DNA from: Dryocosmus kuriphilus
Taxonomy: Eukaryota > Arthropoda > Insecta > Hymenoptera > Cynipidae
Direction: 5' to 3'
Assembly (NCBI GenBank): GCA_038277395.1
Contig: CM076197.1
Coordinates: 101,458,442 to 101,522,441, forward strand
DNA: 64,000 nt
In this document: positions 50,988 through 62,589 of the stretch, one piece after another
How positions within the stretch are numbered: the stretch's first letter is position 1
How the letters are laid out: each line of letters opens with the position of its first letter
Position numbers and translations under genes: made by a program
Notes under the pieces: generated by a model
Database searches by the model: none
The model's input: the letters and a program-made list of their open reading frames with translations, nothing else
What the model was told of the DNA's origin: nothing

Positions 50988-53312
50988 TCAGCCATACAGA
51001 TCGATCTATTTAAGAATCAATATTCGTGTATCAATGCAGATGTCAGCCCACTGTAGTCTGCGCTCATCGTGTGCGCGTTGGTATCAGCGCCACTTGACAC
51101 AATCAGCTGTGAGCCTTGTGCAACTTAATCACGAATTTCGTTTTACTTTCATTAATTAGAAAATTAAGGATGAATACCCCCCATCAATAAAAGTTTTGTT
51201 TAGTGAAAGTTGAAGTATAATGTGTTTGTACTGCAAGAGGAATATAAATGTCATCTAAAAATATGCTAATAAGCTTTTGATTTTTGAAGAGTCCGAGTGG
51301 ACGTGAAAAAATAACCCCAAATGACGTCAGTATATAAAACATTTTGTCTCTTCGAGATCTATAGGAAACTTAAAAAGATTTTATTTGTAATACGTGCATT
51401 GATATTTCCTCCAACTGTACATATTTTTATTCAGGATTTCACTCGAATAACTTTTATTAATAACGAATCATTTAATGCTATAGGATTCTACATTGTTTAT
51501 TCCAGCGATGCCAACATTCCAGTATAGGTGGATCATGTAATCTCTTATATGAAATATTCAGCCATACAAGGTTTATCACTTGGATATACGATTTAAAACC
51601 TTTTACGTATACAAAAACGCTTGGTCTATAAAAAATAGGTAACCATAGTATGCCTAAAATAGCCTCTCCGTATGGTTGTAGTTGAGTGAGCAAGAAAATA
51701 TGTTTGGAATAACCAGAATAATGCTTGTATCGTCTAATCATTTCTTTCACTGCGAGAAATTCAATATCATTTCTGTCACTCCCGAAAAAACAACAACGAA
51801 AGCCACATCTTTCTATTCTATAAGAAAGGCTTGTGTGACTGTGAATATGCACGCGTCACATCTCCCACCAGCTTACTCACCGGTCCCGCCGATGTGGCAC
51901 GTGGCTACGAAAATGCGTTCAGCCCGATCTCCCATCACTTCACTCGCAGAGATCGCACGCGTGAGATCTATAGTGTATAATTGTTGCTGCCTTATCATGC
52001 TCATTGCGTCATGGCTCCGAAACTCTAACTTTCAGAACAAGAAATGAGGACTCGATTAATTGAGCGGACGTGGAAGGATGTAATGAAATGAAAGGAGTTA
52101 GAAAGAAGAAAAGTTATAACGCAAATACAGAATAAAATTAGGAATACAGAATGCTGTCAGGAAGACACCCAAGGAGGGTTGGCGAGCGAAGCGAGCAGAG
52201 GGCGAAGCCCCCTAGTATCTTAAGAAAAAATCCGATGTCTCATTTGACCCTGTATGCTCATTTTGTCCCAGTCTCCCCTATTTTTTAGAATATAAATGCT
52301 ACTTGATTATATTATTTCAAATTAGATGTTTTTAATTTGATTAAAAATTTATAAATAGTAATATCAAGATAATGCATTTTCCTAAATCTATTACTTCTAA
52401 TAAAAACTTCCTTTCATGAGCGACCAAAATTTTTTAATCCATTTTTTTAATTACATTTGAAATCTAAAGGAAAAACTTTTCATTAAAATATTTCTCAATC
52501 AATATTTGCAATACTAATATATTCTAGCCACGTAATCAATTTTTTTTGTAATAATCTGGTTTCAACTTCTTGCTCTACAACTTTGCGATATAATTTATTT
52601 ACTTTGAGAGCGTGTGCACAATTACTTTAGGAAAAAGTTGTAAAATTATTCTTAGTTTTTTTTTTGTAAAAAAAAATACCGAATGAAAAAAGTTCAGAGA
52701 TCATGACAGTGGAATAAACTTCATAATCTAATGCACTGATCTTGTACAAATTAAATTATAAACGACGATTAAAATCTTGATCACGCACAAGAGAATTTTC
52801 AGCGTCGATTGAATTCGCACTCATTCAGCTTGAAACCTGCGCGTGTGGTGCTATCCTTTTGCTTAATACAAGAAGAAGAAACTTGGATATAGAACGGACA
52901 GTCTTGTTGGAAACTCGGCGAAGAAACTACCTCGATGATACTTGAACCAGAACTTTGATACTCAACTGCGCACCGTGTTTCAAAACAAAAAGGTGTGTAG
53001 GTGAACTTACAGTTTTCAGTGGCTACTCGCGTGAAAAATTGATCTTCAGTGGTACACCAAAGAAACTTTGTGGATAAAGCTTTACTTTTATTTGTGACCA
53101 CTTTTTTACACAAAACTTACGTGCGAATTGGAATCAGACAAAAAATAACATTTTCTATTCGTATGGCCAGTTTATGCTCAGACTAAGAGGGAATGTGTCA
53201 CATTCAATATCGTTTATTTTGTTCAATTTCTTCGACCTTTTTCTTTCAGTATTCCCACAATCCGTGAATTTCCGTTCCAAAAACTAATTGCAATCTTTAA
53301 ACATCTAGAAGG
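50988..53312. other. Upstream region of the CRAL-TRIO gene
   Basis: No convincing exon. Frames at 51321, 51478-51852 (minus), 51682 and 52799-53113 (minus) lack recognised domains. A hairpin-rich repeat end lies at 52155-52214. Confidence 0.35.
52155..52214. repeat. Hairpin-rich element end (CTGTCAG family)
   Basis: CTGTCAGGAAGACACC, hairpins GCGAGCGAAGCGAGC and GGGCGAAGCCC, then CTAG followed by T. This matches the plan at 33478-33535. A hairpin just before CTAG|T would suit a Helitron 3' end. Confidence 0.45.
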
Positions 53313-55611
53313 ATGGTTTCCCTCTTGGAATCATGCACAATAGAGGAAAGGTGTCTCGCCTTCGAAAAAAAATATGAGGATCTGGTTGAACTTCGTGAAA
53401 ATCTACGCGAGTGGCTGAAAGCAAGTCCATATCTTCCTCAAGGTTCGATTTTTACACTTCTATCTCATTAATCAATTGATTTTCACTGGAATTTGACTTA
53501 CATTTTATAAATTTTCCCAATTAGTAAATTATTCCTTAGACTTTTGAAATTAAATTCTATCTACTCTGTAGAGATACCTGACGGTAAATTGGAATTATTT
53601 CTCCTGAATTCAAAACTAAGTCTAGAAAAGGCAAAAGAAAAAGTAGACATGCACTATACTTTAAGACGCCTGGTACCTGAAATTTTCGCTGATAGAGATC
53701 CTGTTTCAATAGTCAAGTTTGAATTTCTCAAATCTATGTAAGTACTTTAATTTTCGATATCAGAAGTTACTTGAAGGCGTAGAGATTTAATACTACTTAT
53801 TACAAATGCAGATATAATTATGCTTACTTCATTTTTTTTATTTATTATTTTTTTTATTCCATTATAATTATTTCATTATGAGGTCATGCTTCAATCAATT
53901 ACCTGTTTATAATTACGCGCCTCAGATAATATATTTACATTTATGAATTTAGAGACTAAAATGTAATAATCCATAAATTGATATTATTTTTCACAATAAT
54001 TAACAGGTGTTTTGTTCCTCTGCCAAAATTAACACCGGAGAAAAATAGAATCTGCTTTATGAAAACTGGCCACCTTGATAACGTGGACTTCAATTTATGG
54101 GATTTTTATAAGTGAGTTAAAAAATTTTCAAAATCAAATTGAAAATGCTCTTTAATTCTATTTTCTTTTTGTGTTTGTTTTAATTCAAGACCAATTTCAT
54201 TCAAAAGTTTAATTTCTTTTCACACATTCCAGATACACCTTTATGCTGGCCGACATACGCGTTGTGGAGTGTCGTAGTCGGGGTGATATTTACATTTATG
54301 ACCTTTCAGGAATGCGATTGAGCCATCTCATGCAAACCACGCCAACCATGATCAAGAAGCTTGAAATGATTACCTTGGTGAGTTATCAAGATTATTTAAT
54401 TTTTAATACCAGAAATTGAGATTTATTAAGAAAAATTTCAATCACTTCAGTTGTTGTTGTTCATGTTTGCAAGCTTTAAATTTGAAATGGTACCCCTATT
54501 TTATATCTTATCCTGAAAAAATATTTTCCAGAAAGCTTATGGTCCACAAATAGTAGGAATTCATTTCATCAATGCTCCGAGCTTCATGGACCATTTAATC
54601 AGTTTGCTGAAGTCTACAGTTAAACAAAAAATCATCGAAAGGGTATCAAAATTTACTTTTTTATATATTTAAATTTGTCCATTTTAGCTTATTTATATTT
54701 TAAAATGACTTATTGACTTATCATTCGTAGAATAATCGCACATATTGTTTATTTGAAACCTAGTTGGCGAAAGTATTTACTTTTAAAATTTTCCAAAACT
54801 GTTTTATAGAATTTGAAATTCTGATCTAAAAATCAACGATTGAACTTAGATTTTTTACATTTAAATTTATATCTTCTCTATTTACGTGTATAGTTATCGT
54901 GGCGGAAAATCCCGATTTCGCGGTTCACTTGTATGTATATGTAATATGTATACGTCAGGGTGACCCCACCTGATGGCTCGAACAACTCGTGGCTCGCCTG
55001 GTTAAATTTAATAGCTCGGCTGATTTTGATGGTATCGATAGCTTGTTTAATGGCCTAGTCGAAAATTATATTTTCAGAATTTTAACAGTAGAGAGAGCTC
55101 TCATCATAAATTTTTCAACATTTACAAGATTAGTACTGTAAATAATAGTGAGAGGCATTTTATTATAAAAATTCGTATGAAAATAATATATATTACCAGT
55201 TTTTTCAATTCATTTAATATTTAAATTTTAGTAAGTTTAATCAACTCAGAAACATAATCTAAATTTTTTTTAGATTCAAGTTCATACATCTCTTGAGTCT
55301 CTTTACAATAACGTACCAAAATCTCTATTACCTGTGGATTATGGTGGTGACCAATTGTCCACAGATGAACTACACAGTGAGTTTGATGATAAATAACGAA
55401 ATCGTAATTTCTCCTTACAATATTTTTCTAATTTGTTTATTTTTTATCCGTTTTTTCAGAAAAGTGGCTCGACAAGTTGATAGATTGGAGAGATTGGTTT
55501 ATAAAAGAGGAAGATGTCTTGACGAATGAGGCTCTTCGACCTGGACCAACAGTCAACTCAGACAACCTTTTTGGAACTTATGGTTCTTTCAGAAAGTTAG
55601 ACGTCGATTAG
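53313..55611 (+). CDS. CRAL-TRIO lipid-transfer protein (alpha-tocopherol-transfer-like)
   Basis: Seven exons, all with GT..AG borders: 53313-53442, 53572-53737, 54007-54111, 54233-54377, 54532-54642, 55274-55376 and 55460-55611. Joined, they give 912 bases, 303 residues, one unbroken frame. These cytosolic proteins carry a hydrophobic ligand (tocopherol, retinal or phosphoinositide) in a lipid-binding pocket. The N-terminal helical part (residues about 1-80, LRENLREWLKASPYLPQ and YTLRRLVPEIFADRDP) is followed by the CRAL-TRIO domain (about 100-260). That domain includes KTGHLDNVDFNLWDFYKY, DIYIYDLSGMRLSHL, IVGIHFINAPSFMDHLISLL and the closing LLPVDYGG. Length fits the insect family. The ATG chosen is the first in frame in exon 1. 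The ligand is not predictable. No disabling mutation seen; it is the only intact host gene in the window. Confidence 0.85.
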
Positions 55612-57382
55612 CCTCTCGTAATTTACAGAAAATAATTGTTAAGGGTTAAAGCTATAAATAAGTCTCAAAAAGTCAGGGAGATAGACAAATTTTAAAAGTT
55701 AGGGAAGTTTACAAATCATTTCTATCAAACTTTCACAAGTTTTCTTTATGAGAGTAATTTTTTATATTCATAGAAGATAAGTTCAATTCATACATTCATT
55801 CACAGATTTTATTCAGTGAACAAAAAAAAGACGGAAATATTTGATTTTTGATTGGAAATGTGAGAAAAATTCTTAAAGTTACTCGCTCACATCCTGGAGT
55901 GATTATATTATAAATTTTTTAATTAAATCATTGTATATTTTAGAGCTATGATGAATTAATCAAGATGCAAAATATGAATGACACATTTCGGAGGGAAAAT
56001 CTGCGCAAAATATTTAACCTCTAGAATTGAGCTTATAAGCTTCATCCTGTCGCCGATCCTCGAAATTTCGTATCGCTTTGTGAGGTCTCAAGATTACTCT
56101 CTAAAATGTAAATTCGTTGCATCGAAGTTTCCTCAACTTTGCTCGAGTCCTGCTGAAAGGATGATGAGCAGCACGAGACTGAAGTGTTCCAAAAAAAGAA
56201 TGGCGTCCTGTGCAACGTGTTAACGTTTATTGCACCAGAATCCAGAATTCGATTCGGAATCGTTGTCTCTAATTCAAAGTTTTAATCCTACTGTCTAATC
56301 CATTCCACCTTCCTTGCTCTACTTTCTGATGCTGGGTTAACTCTAGATATAAATTGCATAGGACCTTTAGCCCGACTTGGCACTCAGGGCACTTTGTTCA
56401 GACTATCTACGTAAATCCCACCGAGAGGGTAAGTTATGCAATGATCAACCCTTTTCCTACAATGCTTCATTAAATTTAATTCTATTGCTTCCCATTTTTT
56501 CAGACAGAGATAGAATATTTCTTTAGACATTGAATCTTTTCAAAAACCAGAGCCTTAAATTACACAGTTTGAAAATGAGACTTTAACCATTTTAGATTGA
56601 AAGATGTAAGAACTTTTTTAAGATTTAAGATTGAATGCGTTTTGAAATTGACCGAGGGCAACCGAGTGCCGTGAGTTCCACTGATTTCCATCGATTACCA
56701 ATGAATAGAAGGGAAGCAGAAATAGAAAAACAATTTAAAAATAAGCGAGATGGACTGAGATTCATGTGTGTGATTTCCTGAGTGAATATTCCCTCGAAAT
56801 TGACCAATTAAAAACACATTTTTTCAAAAAAGGTCAGATTTTATTAAAAATAGCGATTTACTTAATATAATTTAAAACTAAGGGGCTTCAAAAAAATCGC
56901 TGAAGTTTAATTACTTGAAGGCCAAAATACTTTAAATTTTAACTTTCAAAATTGGATAACTTCAAATTTAAAAAGTTTAAATGTTCTTGATTTAGAAATG
57001 AGTGCCTGCAAAGCTGAACAGCTGCAAACTGAAAAAGTCGAGGAAACAGTTTCAAATTTAAAAACTTCGAAATCGAAGGAGTTTAAAGTTGAATAATACA
57101 ATTTTGAAAGTTTTCGATATTTAGGAATCATTGATTGTAATATTTAAAAAAAAAACAATTTCTAATTTAAAAATGTATAGGCTTTTCGATCATCATAAAA
57201 AATGTTAACTTTACGAGGCTTGAAAATTAAATAGCTGCAAAATATTTAAATAATAAAAATAATCCTAATCGTAAATTTAAAAATACAGCGCCGGTCACGA
57301 GTATATGAGTTCACCTATGTTTTTCGATGATTGCTGATGGTCTCTTAATTTTAATTATGCATAAAATAATATTGTTTCTTTT
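55612..57382. other. Downstream of the CRAL-TRIO gene, no gene seen
   Basis: A balanced stretch (55975-56240) has a plus-strand frame of 81 codons without a recognisable domain. The rest is AT-rich. AAATTTAAAAAGTTTAAA-type low complexity at 56880-57180. Confidence 0.4.
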
Positions 57383-57677
57383 AAGGCTGCTGGCCGAGGT
57401 GTCAAAAAACTCTAATGTCTCTCAAATTCCCATTGAATTCCATCTGTTTTCGTACATACGACTTATGTATTTTAAAGAGACACTTTGCAAAAAGATTTCC
57501 TCAACCCGGAAGGGGTTCACGGTTGTATGAGGCGCGCTTAGTACTCATATACAGTTTTCCAAAAAAAGTAAAAATATCTGTGCCAAAATACAATAAAGGA
57601 AAAGTGTTGAAATGAGGGGAAGTAAAGAAAGAGTTCCACTGGTTAGAAGGAGAAAGCAATACCAGAGTAGTACTTAC

Positions 57678-58160
57678 TTTTTTAGAAAAATTGTATATTT
57701 CGGATTTTGTTTAAAAATCGCGAGAAGGTATTATGAGTTCTGGATAAGGTAGATTTCTACTTCCAACTCTTCTGAATACTCAATACATTGTCTGGAAGAA
57801 TCGTTTTGATTTAATGTTTATCTATATTTATCATGCCCAGACGTTAAAATTGCATAGTTAATCATAAGCATGGATTAGAAGTGTTTGCATTACCAGCATT
57901 ATAAGATCGTGTAAATACAAGTTCTAAAAATTTCACTGTTAGTCCGTGGTGGCTCAATTGGTAGCTCGTCTCACTGGAATTGAGAAGGCTGCCGGTTCAT
58001 ATCCGGTCCACGGTGATTTTTTAGAAAAATTGTATATTTCGGATTTTATTCAGAAATCACGAGAAGGTAATCGTGAGTTCTGGATAAGGTAGATTTTCTA
58101 CTTCCAACTCTTCTGAATACTCAACACATTGTCTGGAAGAATCGTTTTGATTTAATGTTT
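57678..58160 (+). mobile_element. tRNA-related retroelement with duplicated 142-144 bp body
   Basis: Inserted in the left foldback arm; the empty site is seen in the right arm. Two direct repeats, 57678-57819 and 58017-58160, both begin TTTTTTAGAAAAATTG and end TTGATTTAATGTTT. Between them are about 120 bp of AT-rich sequence and a tRNA-like segment. It could be a SINE (tRNA head plus body) joined to an extra body copy, or a very small direct-repeat element. No clear target duplication. Confidence 0.6.
57943..58015 (+). other. tRNA-like sequence (SINE head)
   Basis: CCGTGG/CCACGG acceptor-like stem, box A TGGCTCAATTGG, anticodon arm TCTCA-CTGGAAT-TGAGA (5 bp stem, 7 base loop, would-be anticodon GGA), and T arm GCCGG-TTCATAT-CCGGT. 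The D stem fails (GCTC opposite GCTC) and a Ser tRNA would need a long variable arm. It is therefore a tRNA-derived pol III promoter rather than a working tRNA gene. Confidence 0.65.
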
Positions 58161-58963
58161 AACCTGTAAATAATTATGTTAGGAACTGAAGAGACACTGC
58201 AACTGCATTCGCGGCAGGGCAGCACTTTTTTCTTTTCAGCGAATTTCCCATTGTACACAATAAAACCATATTCCATGTGAAAAACAGTAAAAGTACAAAA
58301 ATAATTGTATGCAACAAGTGGGGTTATGAGAGAATTTCATAGGTGACAGCGCTCGTCGCGCCAACCACAGCTGTTAAAATGCTGTTGGCAAAGTTGCACG
58401 CGACGGCGGGTATTTCAAATTTGAAATACAATAGTATGGTGTAAATGGCAATGTAATATTGTTATCTTGTGCAGAAATATAATTTAAAAATGTCGCTTTA
58501 AAGTATTTTTCAATATTGAATTATATTTTTGCATAAGATAACAATATTACATTGCCATTTATACTATACTATTGTATTTCAAATTTGAAATTCCCGCCGT
58601 CACGTGCGACATTACCAACAGCATTTTGGCAGCTATGGTTGGCGCGACGAGCGCTGTTACCTATCAAATTCTGTCATAACCTCACTTGTTGCATACAATT
58701 GTTCTTGTACTTTTAATGTTTTTTACATGGAATATGGTTTTCTCAGCCCTATCCGACGGCACTATAAATTTATCGTCCGTTAGTGATGACAGCCTTTTAG
58801 TTTAAACGTGGCGGCGCCACCTCCGTCCTCTCCTATGAATGCATTGTTTTGCATGGTTTTCGTGGACAGATGTGAATAAAAAACAGAAAAATATAAATAT
58901 TTCGTGGTTCCAATTGTTTTCATCATTACTAGTGTGTTTAGTGGATATTTTAAATTCATAAAC

Positions 58964-59212
58964 ATGAGTGTTCGTAAAGGGAGTCGGTGTGTTGTTCCTA
59001 ACTGCAAGTCAGATTGTGCTTACTGCAAGGAAAAATTAACTTTAATTTCGGTACCGAAAGATCAAAAAGTCGTTAAAAAATGGCAAAGTGCGATTCCTCG
59101 AAAGGATTTTACATTAAAAAGTGGACAAGTTGTATGTCAAAAACACTTTTTAAAAGATGACATTGTTTGGAAGAAGGAGGTTAAGGATCCTGAGGGAAAC
59201 GTTATGGCTTCA
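58964..59212 (+). CDS. THAP zinc-finger exon
   Basis: From ATG 58964, 83 codons to a donor GTAAGT at 59213. All THAP hallmarks are present: C9 and C14 (CVVPNC), P31, W40 (KKWQSAI), C58 and H61 with F62 (CQKHF), giving C-x4-C-x43-C-x2-H. THAP domains bind specific DNA, here probably the ends of the element carrying it. Without splicing the frame ends at 59242. No downstream exon was recognised before the element's right end, so the protein is probably truncated to the DNA-binding domain. Such a fragment could act as a repressor, which is speculation. Confidence 0.75.
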
Positions 59213-59864
59213 GTAAGTACTCGTAAATGTTTTGATCTTTAATAACAATAAAAATTATTTAAAAAAAGGGAAATGCATACAAGAGTAGGTGCACTAATAT
59301 TCTTGTGACATTCTTGATTATATTTTATTTTTTATTTTCATGTTTATAACAAAATTCAAGCATATATTTATACCATGTATGACTTGAATTTTTTATTATT
59401 TTGAATTTTTTAATTGTAGAAATAAGACATTTTTATCAATTTATTTTTTAGAAAATAATATTAATACATTCTGTCTTTTTTCAAAAAAGCTATGTGAAAA
59501 TAATAGAGAAAATATTTATTGATGATTTAATAAATGTTTTAAAATTGTTTGTTTCTTTGATTTAGTGCAGCATCCTGTTAATAGATGCCATAACAATTTC
59601 TCAGAACTATGAAAAAAATTGTTTCGGTTAATAAAATTTTTTTATTTAACTTTTTCTCTCCATCGGACAATTATTTCAGTTCAAGATTTTATGGATTTAA
59701 ACTGACAGTAAATATTTCAAGTATTAGTTAACTTATCTTTCACTTATGTTTTACATTAGTCCATTTAAATAATTCGAATGATTAATGCTTCATCAAATTA
59801 TAATAATAGAGAATTTTTATTAAGTCTATTAATTTATAAATTGTATTTTTGATTCAATCATTAA

Positions 59865-60030
59865 GGGGCTGTCCAAGTATTATGTAAGTATTCTGAGTAG
59901 GAGTGAGGGGGGGGGGGGGGGCTAAACGATAACTTATTTTCGTGTTTTTGTAATGTTAAGATATGTTTATAAGAGGGGGGGGGGGGGGATTATTGCTAAA
60001 ATTAGGCTTATGTAATACTTGGACAGCCCC
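59865..60030. mobile_element. Small MITE with two G runs
   Basis: Ends GGGGCTGTCCAAGTATTATG and CATAATACTTGGACAGCCCC-like (60030). The interior has two G homopolymers of about 14 bases. It is nested in the THAP element. No reliable target duplication. Confidence 0.75.
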
Positions 60031-60943
60031 TAATAATAATTAATTGCTTGAATTAATTATATTTATTAATTTACTTCGTTAATTAATATTAATAATTTAT
60101 CAAGGCAACTATATTAAATTAAATAATAAGATCTTCTTGCTTAATGCAACACATAATATTTTGTATTATGATCATAAAAAAAAGAAAATTAACAAAAAAA
60201 GTGATGGATAAATAAAAATATTGCTCGCATTGCATTATTACTAATTTTATCAATATTTTGCTTAAGAAATATTTATAAAAAAATAATTTTATTCTAATTA
60301 TTTGTGACGCCAATATCCTATGCAAGACAATTTGTTTCTTGTACTTTTTGCATTAAATTTCTAGAGTTTTATGATTTTCTGTATGTTTCAAGTACTGAAT
60401 TATATATAAAGAAGTTATTCTAATAAAATTCTTAATCTTAGTTCTTAAAAATCATTAAATTTTTATTATTTACCAATTTTGTCCCTATGAAATAATACTT
60501 TAATCGGAGAGGACGGAAGTGGCGCCGCCAGCGAATTAGTTCCAAGTAGTCATCACTAACGGACGACAAGGTATAATAGTAAAAAGGCTGTCGTCGGATA
60601 GGGCTGGGTTGTATTGTCTCTAACATAATCATTTACAGGTTGTAAGTACTACTCTGGTATTGCTTTCTCCTTCTAACCCATTGGAATTCTGTCTTTACTT
60701 CCCCTCATTTCATCACTTTTACATTATCGTATTTTAGCACAGATATTTTTACTTTTTTTGGAAAACTGTATACTAAGCGCAACTCATACAACCATGAACT
60801 CCTTCCGGGTTGAAGAAATCATTTTGCAAAGTGTCTCTTTAAAATACATATAAGTCGTATATTCGAAAACAGATGGTATTCAACAGGAATTTGAGCGGCA
60901 TCACAATTCTAACCTATTTTTCGACACCTCGGCCAACAGCCTT

Positions 60944-61239
60944 GAATAGACTGAAAGTTATATAAATTCTGCGTAAAATAAGCCCAGGATGAGGTTATTT
61001 GCTCATTTTAAAAGAAGATATTGCAAAATCACGTGAAAATTTGGATGATTTCTCAAATTTCACATAACTTCTGAAAAAATCGATATATTTCTAAGCTCTT
61101 GGGATCATTTTGAAGGTAAAATTCTATAGAATTGCATTAATCTATAAGAATAATTATAAGATTATTTTGATGCATCGTTCAAAAAGTTAAAGTTGACACA
61201 AAAAAGGTAGAAAAATTTCGAGAAGAGATCTGATCTTTG
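60944..61239. other. AT-rich spacer
   Basis: No gene or repeat recognised. Confidence 0.4.
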
Positions 61240-61625
61240 GAAATATTTATGTGAGTATTTTACTTTTCGATATCAAAAATTAATTAAAGGCGTAGAAATT
61301 TATTACAACTCATTAAAAATGCAGAATAATTATGCTCTGTTACGTATTAAATATTTTTTCAAACATTGAATATTTCATTACGAACATTATCATTCAATCA
61401 TTACCTGTTTATATTTATGCGCCTCAGATAATATAATTTACGTTTATGAATTTAGGGACTAAAATTTAAGAATAATAATACACAATAATTAATAGGTGTC
61501 TAATTTCTCTGGCAAAATTAATAATGAAGAAAAATAGAGTCTGCTTTTTGAAAACTGGTCACCTAGATAACGTGGACTTTAATTTATCGGATTTTTATAA
61601 GTTAAAAAAAAAAATTTTACTTTAA
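61240..61625 (+). pseudogene. Decayed copy of CRAL-TRIO intron 2 - exon 3 - intron 3
   Basis: 61250-61320 matches the start of intron 2 (TTTTCGATATCA, AAGGCGTAGA). 61430-61500 matches its end, and 61497-61601 matches exon 3. The exon copy is still open: KNRVCFLKTGHLDNVDFNLSDFYK, with W changed to S and PLPKLTPE changed to SLAKLIMK. The acceptor AG is kept, but the donor GTGAGT has become GTTAAA. No other exons of the gene were recognised around it, so it is a partial duplication and not a second gene. Confidence 0.75.
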
Positions 61626-62530
61626 GAAGTATCGTAAATATTACGCATTACGATATGCGAGAGACTCGAAGACAGCAAATAATAAACATAATAGTGCAAA
61701 AGGATCCTAAAAATTAAATGATTCTATATTTAAGATAACTTTCATGGTAACTTCATGATCCTTTATTTCATATATTTAAAAAATATATATGTTTCTCATC
61801 AGAAAGCATATTTAAATTCCTCCACTTTTTTGTTTCAACTTTAACTTCTTGCACGATGCACGTAAAAAATCATAAAATTATTCTTTGAAAATTAAACATT
61901 CCTTTTAAGCTTGGAAATTTCATTTAAAAAATGAAAAAATAACTGAAATTTGATTTTGGACTGAAATAAAATTATTTACGAGCGACCAAAATAGAATTCA
62001 AATCACGTTTGATATCGTTTTGAATAGGAGCATGGAAATTGTACGAAGAGCTAAGAAATAAATACTGAATATTTCATCTATCAAATTGTTTGCTCGCTTC
62101 AAAAACCTATAAATTCAGTCCTTTTGTAAATTTGAGCAGAAGAACCTGTGTCACATTTTTTAAAAGAAATTTCAATATGCCCATAATTGATATTATTCTG
62201 CATTTAAAAAAGTTTATTTAAATTATAAAGTCTTTTGAAATAGGTGACTAGCGCCCAGATTTTATTCGTCGAAATATCTATGTGCTCCACCCTCTATAAA
62301 AATCTGAAAAAAGGACATATGCGGTGATGAATAATGGATCAACCATGGATTGTCCAGAAAGAGCCGAATCAAAAGCGAAAAAAGGGCGAATCTCGATATT
62401 TCTTCCCTTTGTTAATTTTTCGTTTCCTCTTTGTTATCGTTTCCCTTGGAATCATTTTGAATTTGTCTTTCCCATTTTGTGCCGTTATGATTTTTAAGAC
62501 AAATCTTTTTGCTGTATTATATTAAAAATA
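61626..62530. other. AT-rich spacer
   Basis: No gene supported. The frame at 62334 is short and has no recognised domain. Confidence 0.4.
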
Positions 62531-62564
62531 AATCTAATACCTTCTCTGATGAGAATGTAAAAAT
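62531..62564 (+). repeat. Right-end fragment of element A
   Basis: AATCTAATACCTTCTCTGAT followed by GAGAATGTAAAAA, identical to the right end of element A copies. The rest is missing; the mariner at 62590 follows closely. Confidence 0.7.
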
Positions 62565-62589
62565 ATTGAAGCTATGGGAAGAAAATATA

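Larger units (their letters stand above)
58744..60606 (+). mobile_element. THAP-bearing DNA transposon derivative
   Basis: Inverted ends CAGCCCTATCCGACG (58744) and CGTCGGATAGGGCTG (60606). A second matching inner block includes CGTCCGTTAGTGATGA and GGCGGCGCCAC, extending about 90-100 bp inward. Flanking 8-mers GGTTTTCT and GGTTGTAT differ at two positions. The uninterrupted site in the other foldback arm reads GGTTTTAT, so each flank has one change. The only coding part found is a THAP exon; catalytic exons are missing. The 8 bp duplication and THAP domain recall P elements; the CAG end recalls hAT. Confidence 0.65.
57383..60943. mobile_element. Foldback element interrupted by two insertions
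   Basis: Left end AAGGCTGCTGGCCGAGGTGT (57383) is inverted at 60943. Arms continue inward: 57383-57677 matches 60943-60650, then AACCTGTAAAT(A/G)ATTATGTTAG (58161-58182 against 60640-60618). After removal of the THAP element the arm continues 58262-58500 against 58741-58520. The left arm holds a 483 bp insertion (57678-58160) and about 70 bp of extra sequence (58190-58261). The right arm is split by the THAP element. Without the inserts the foldback would be about 1.2 kb. No coding capacity of its own. Confidence 0.65.

Noticed and set aside
51478..51852. Minus-strand 124-codon frame
   Set aside because: Long for random sequence but no recognisable motif, no splice partners and no repeat context; left unassigned.
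52799..53113. Minus-strand Cys/Ser-containing frame upstream of the CRAL-TRIO gene
   Set aside because: No domain, signal peptide or splice pattern supports it as a divergent gene.
57943..58015. Functional tRNA gene
   Set aside because: The D stem does not pair, the acceptor stem is one pair short, and a GGA anticodon would require a serine-type long variable arm. It lies inside an inserted repeat.
59910..59925. G homopolymer as a scaffold gap or vector artefact
   Set aside because: It lies symmetrically inside a MITE with good inverted ends, so it is more likely part of the element, though its length is uncertain.
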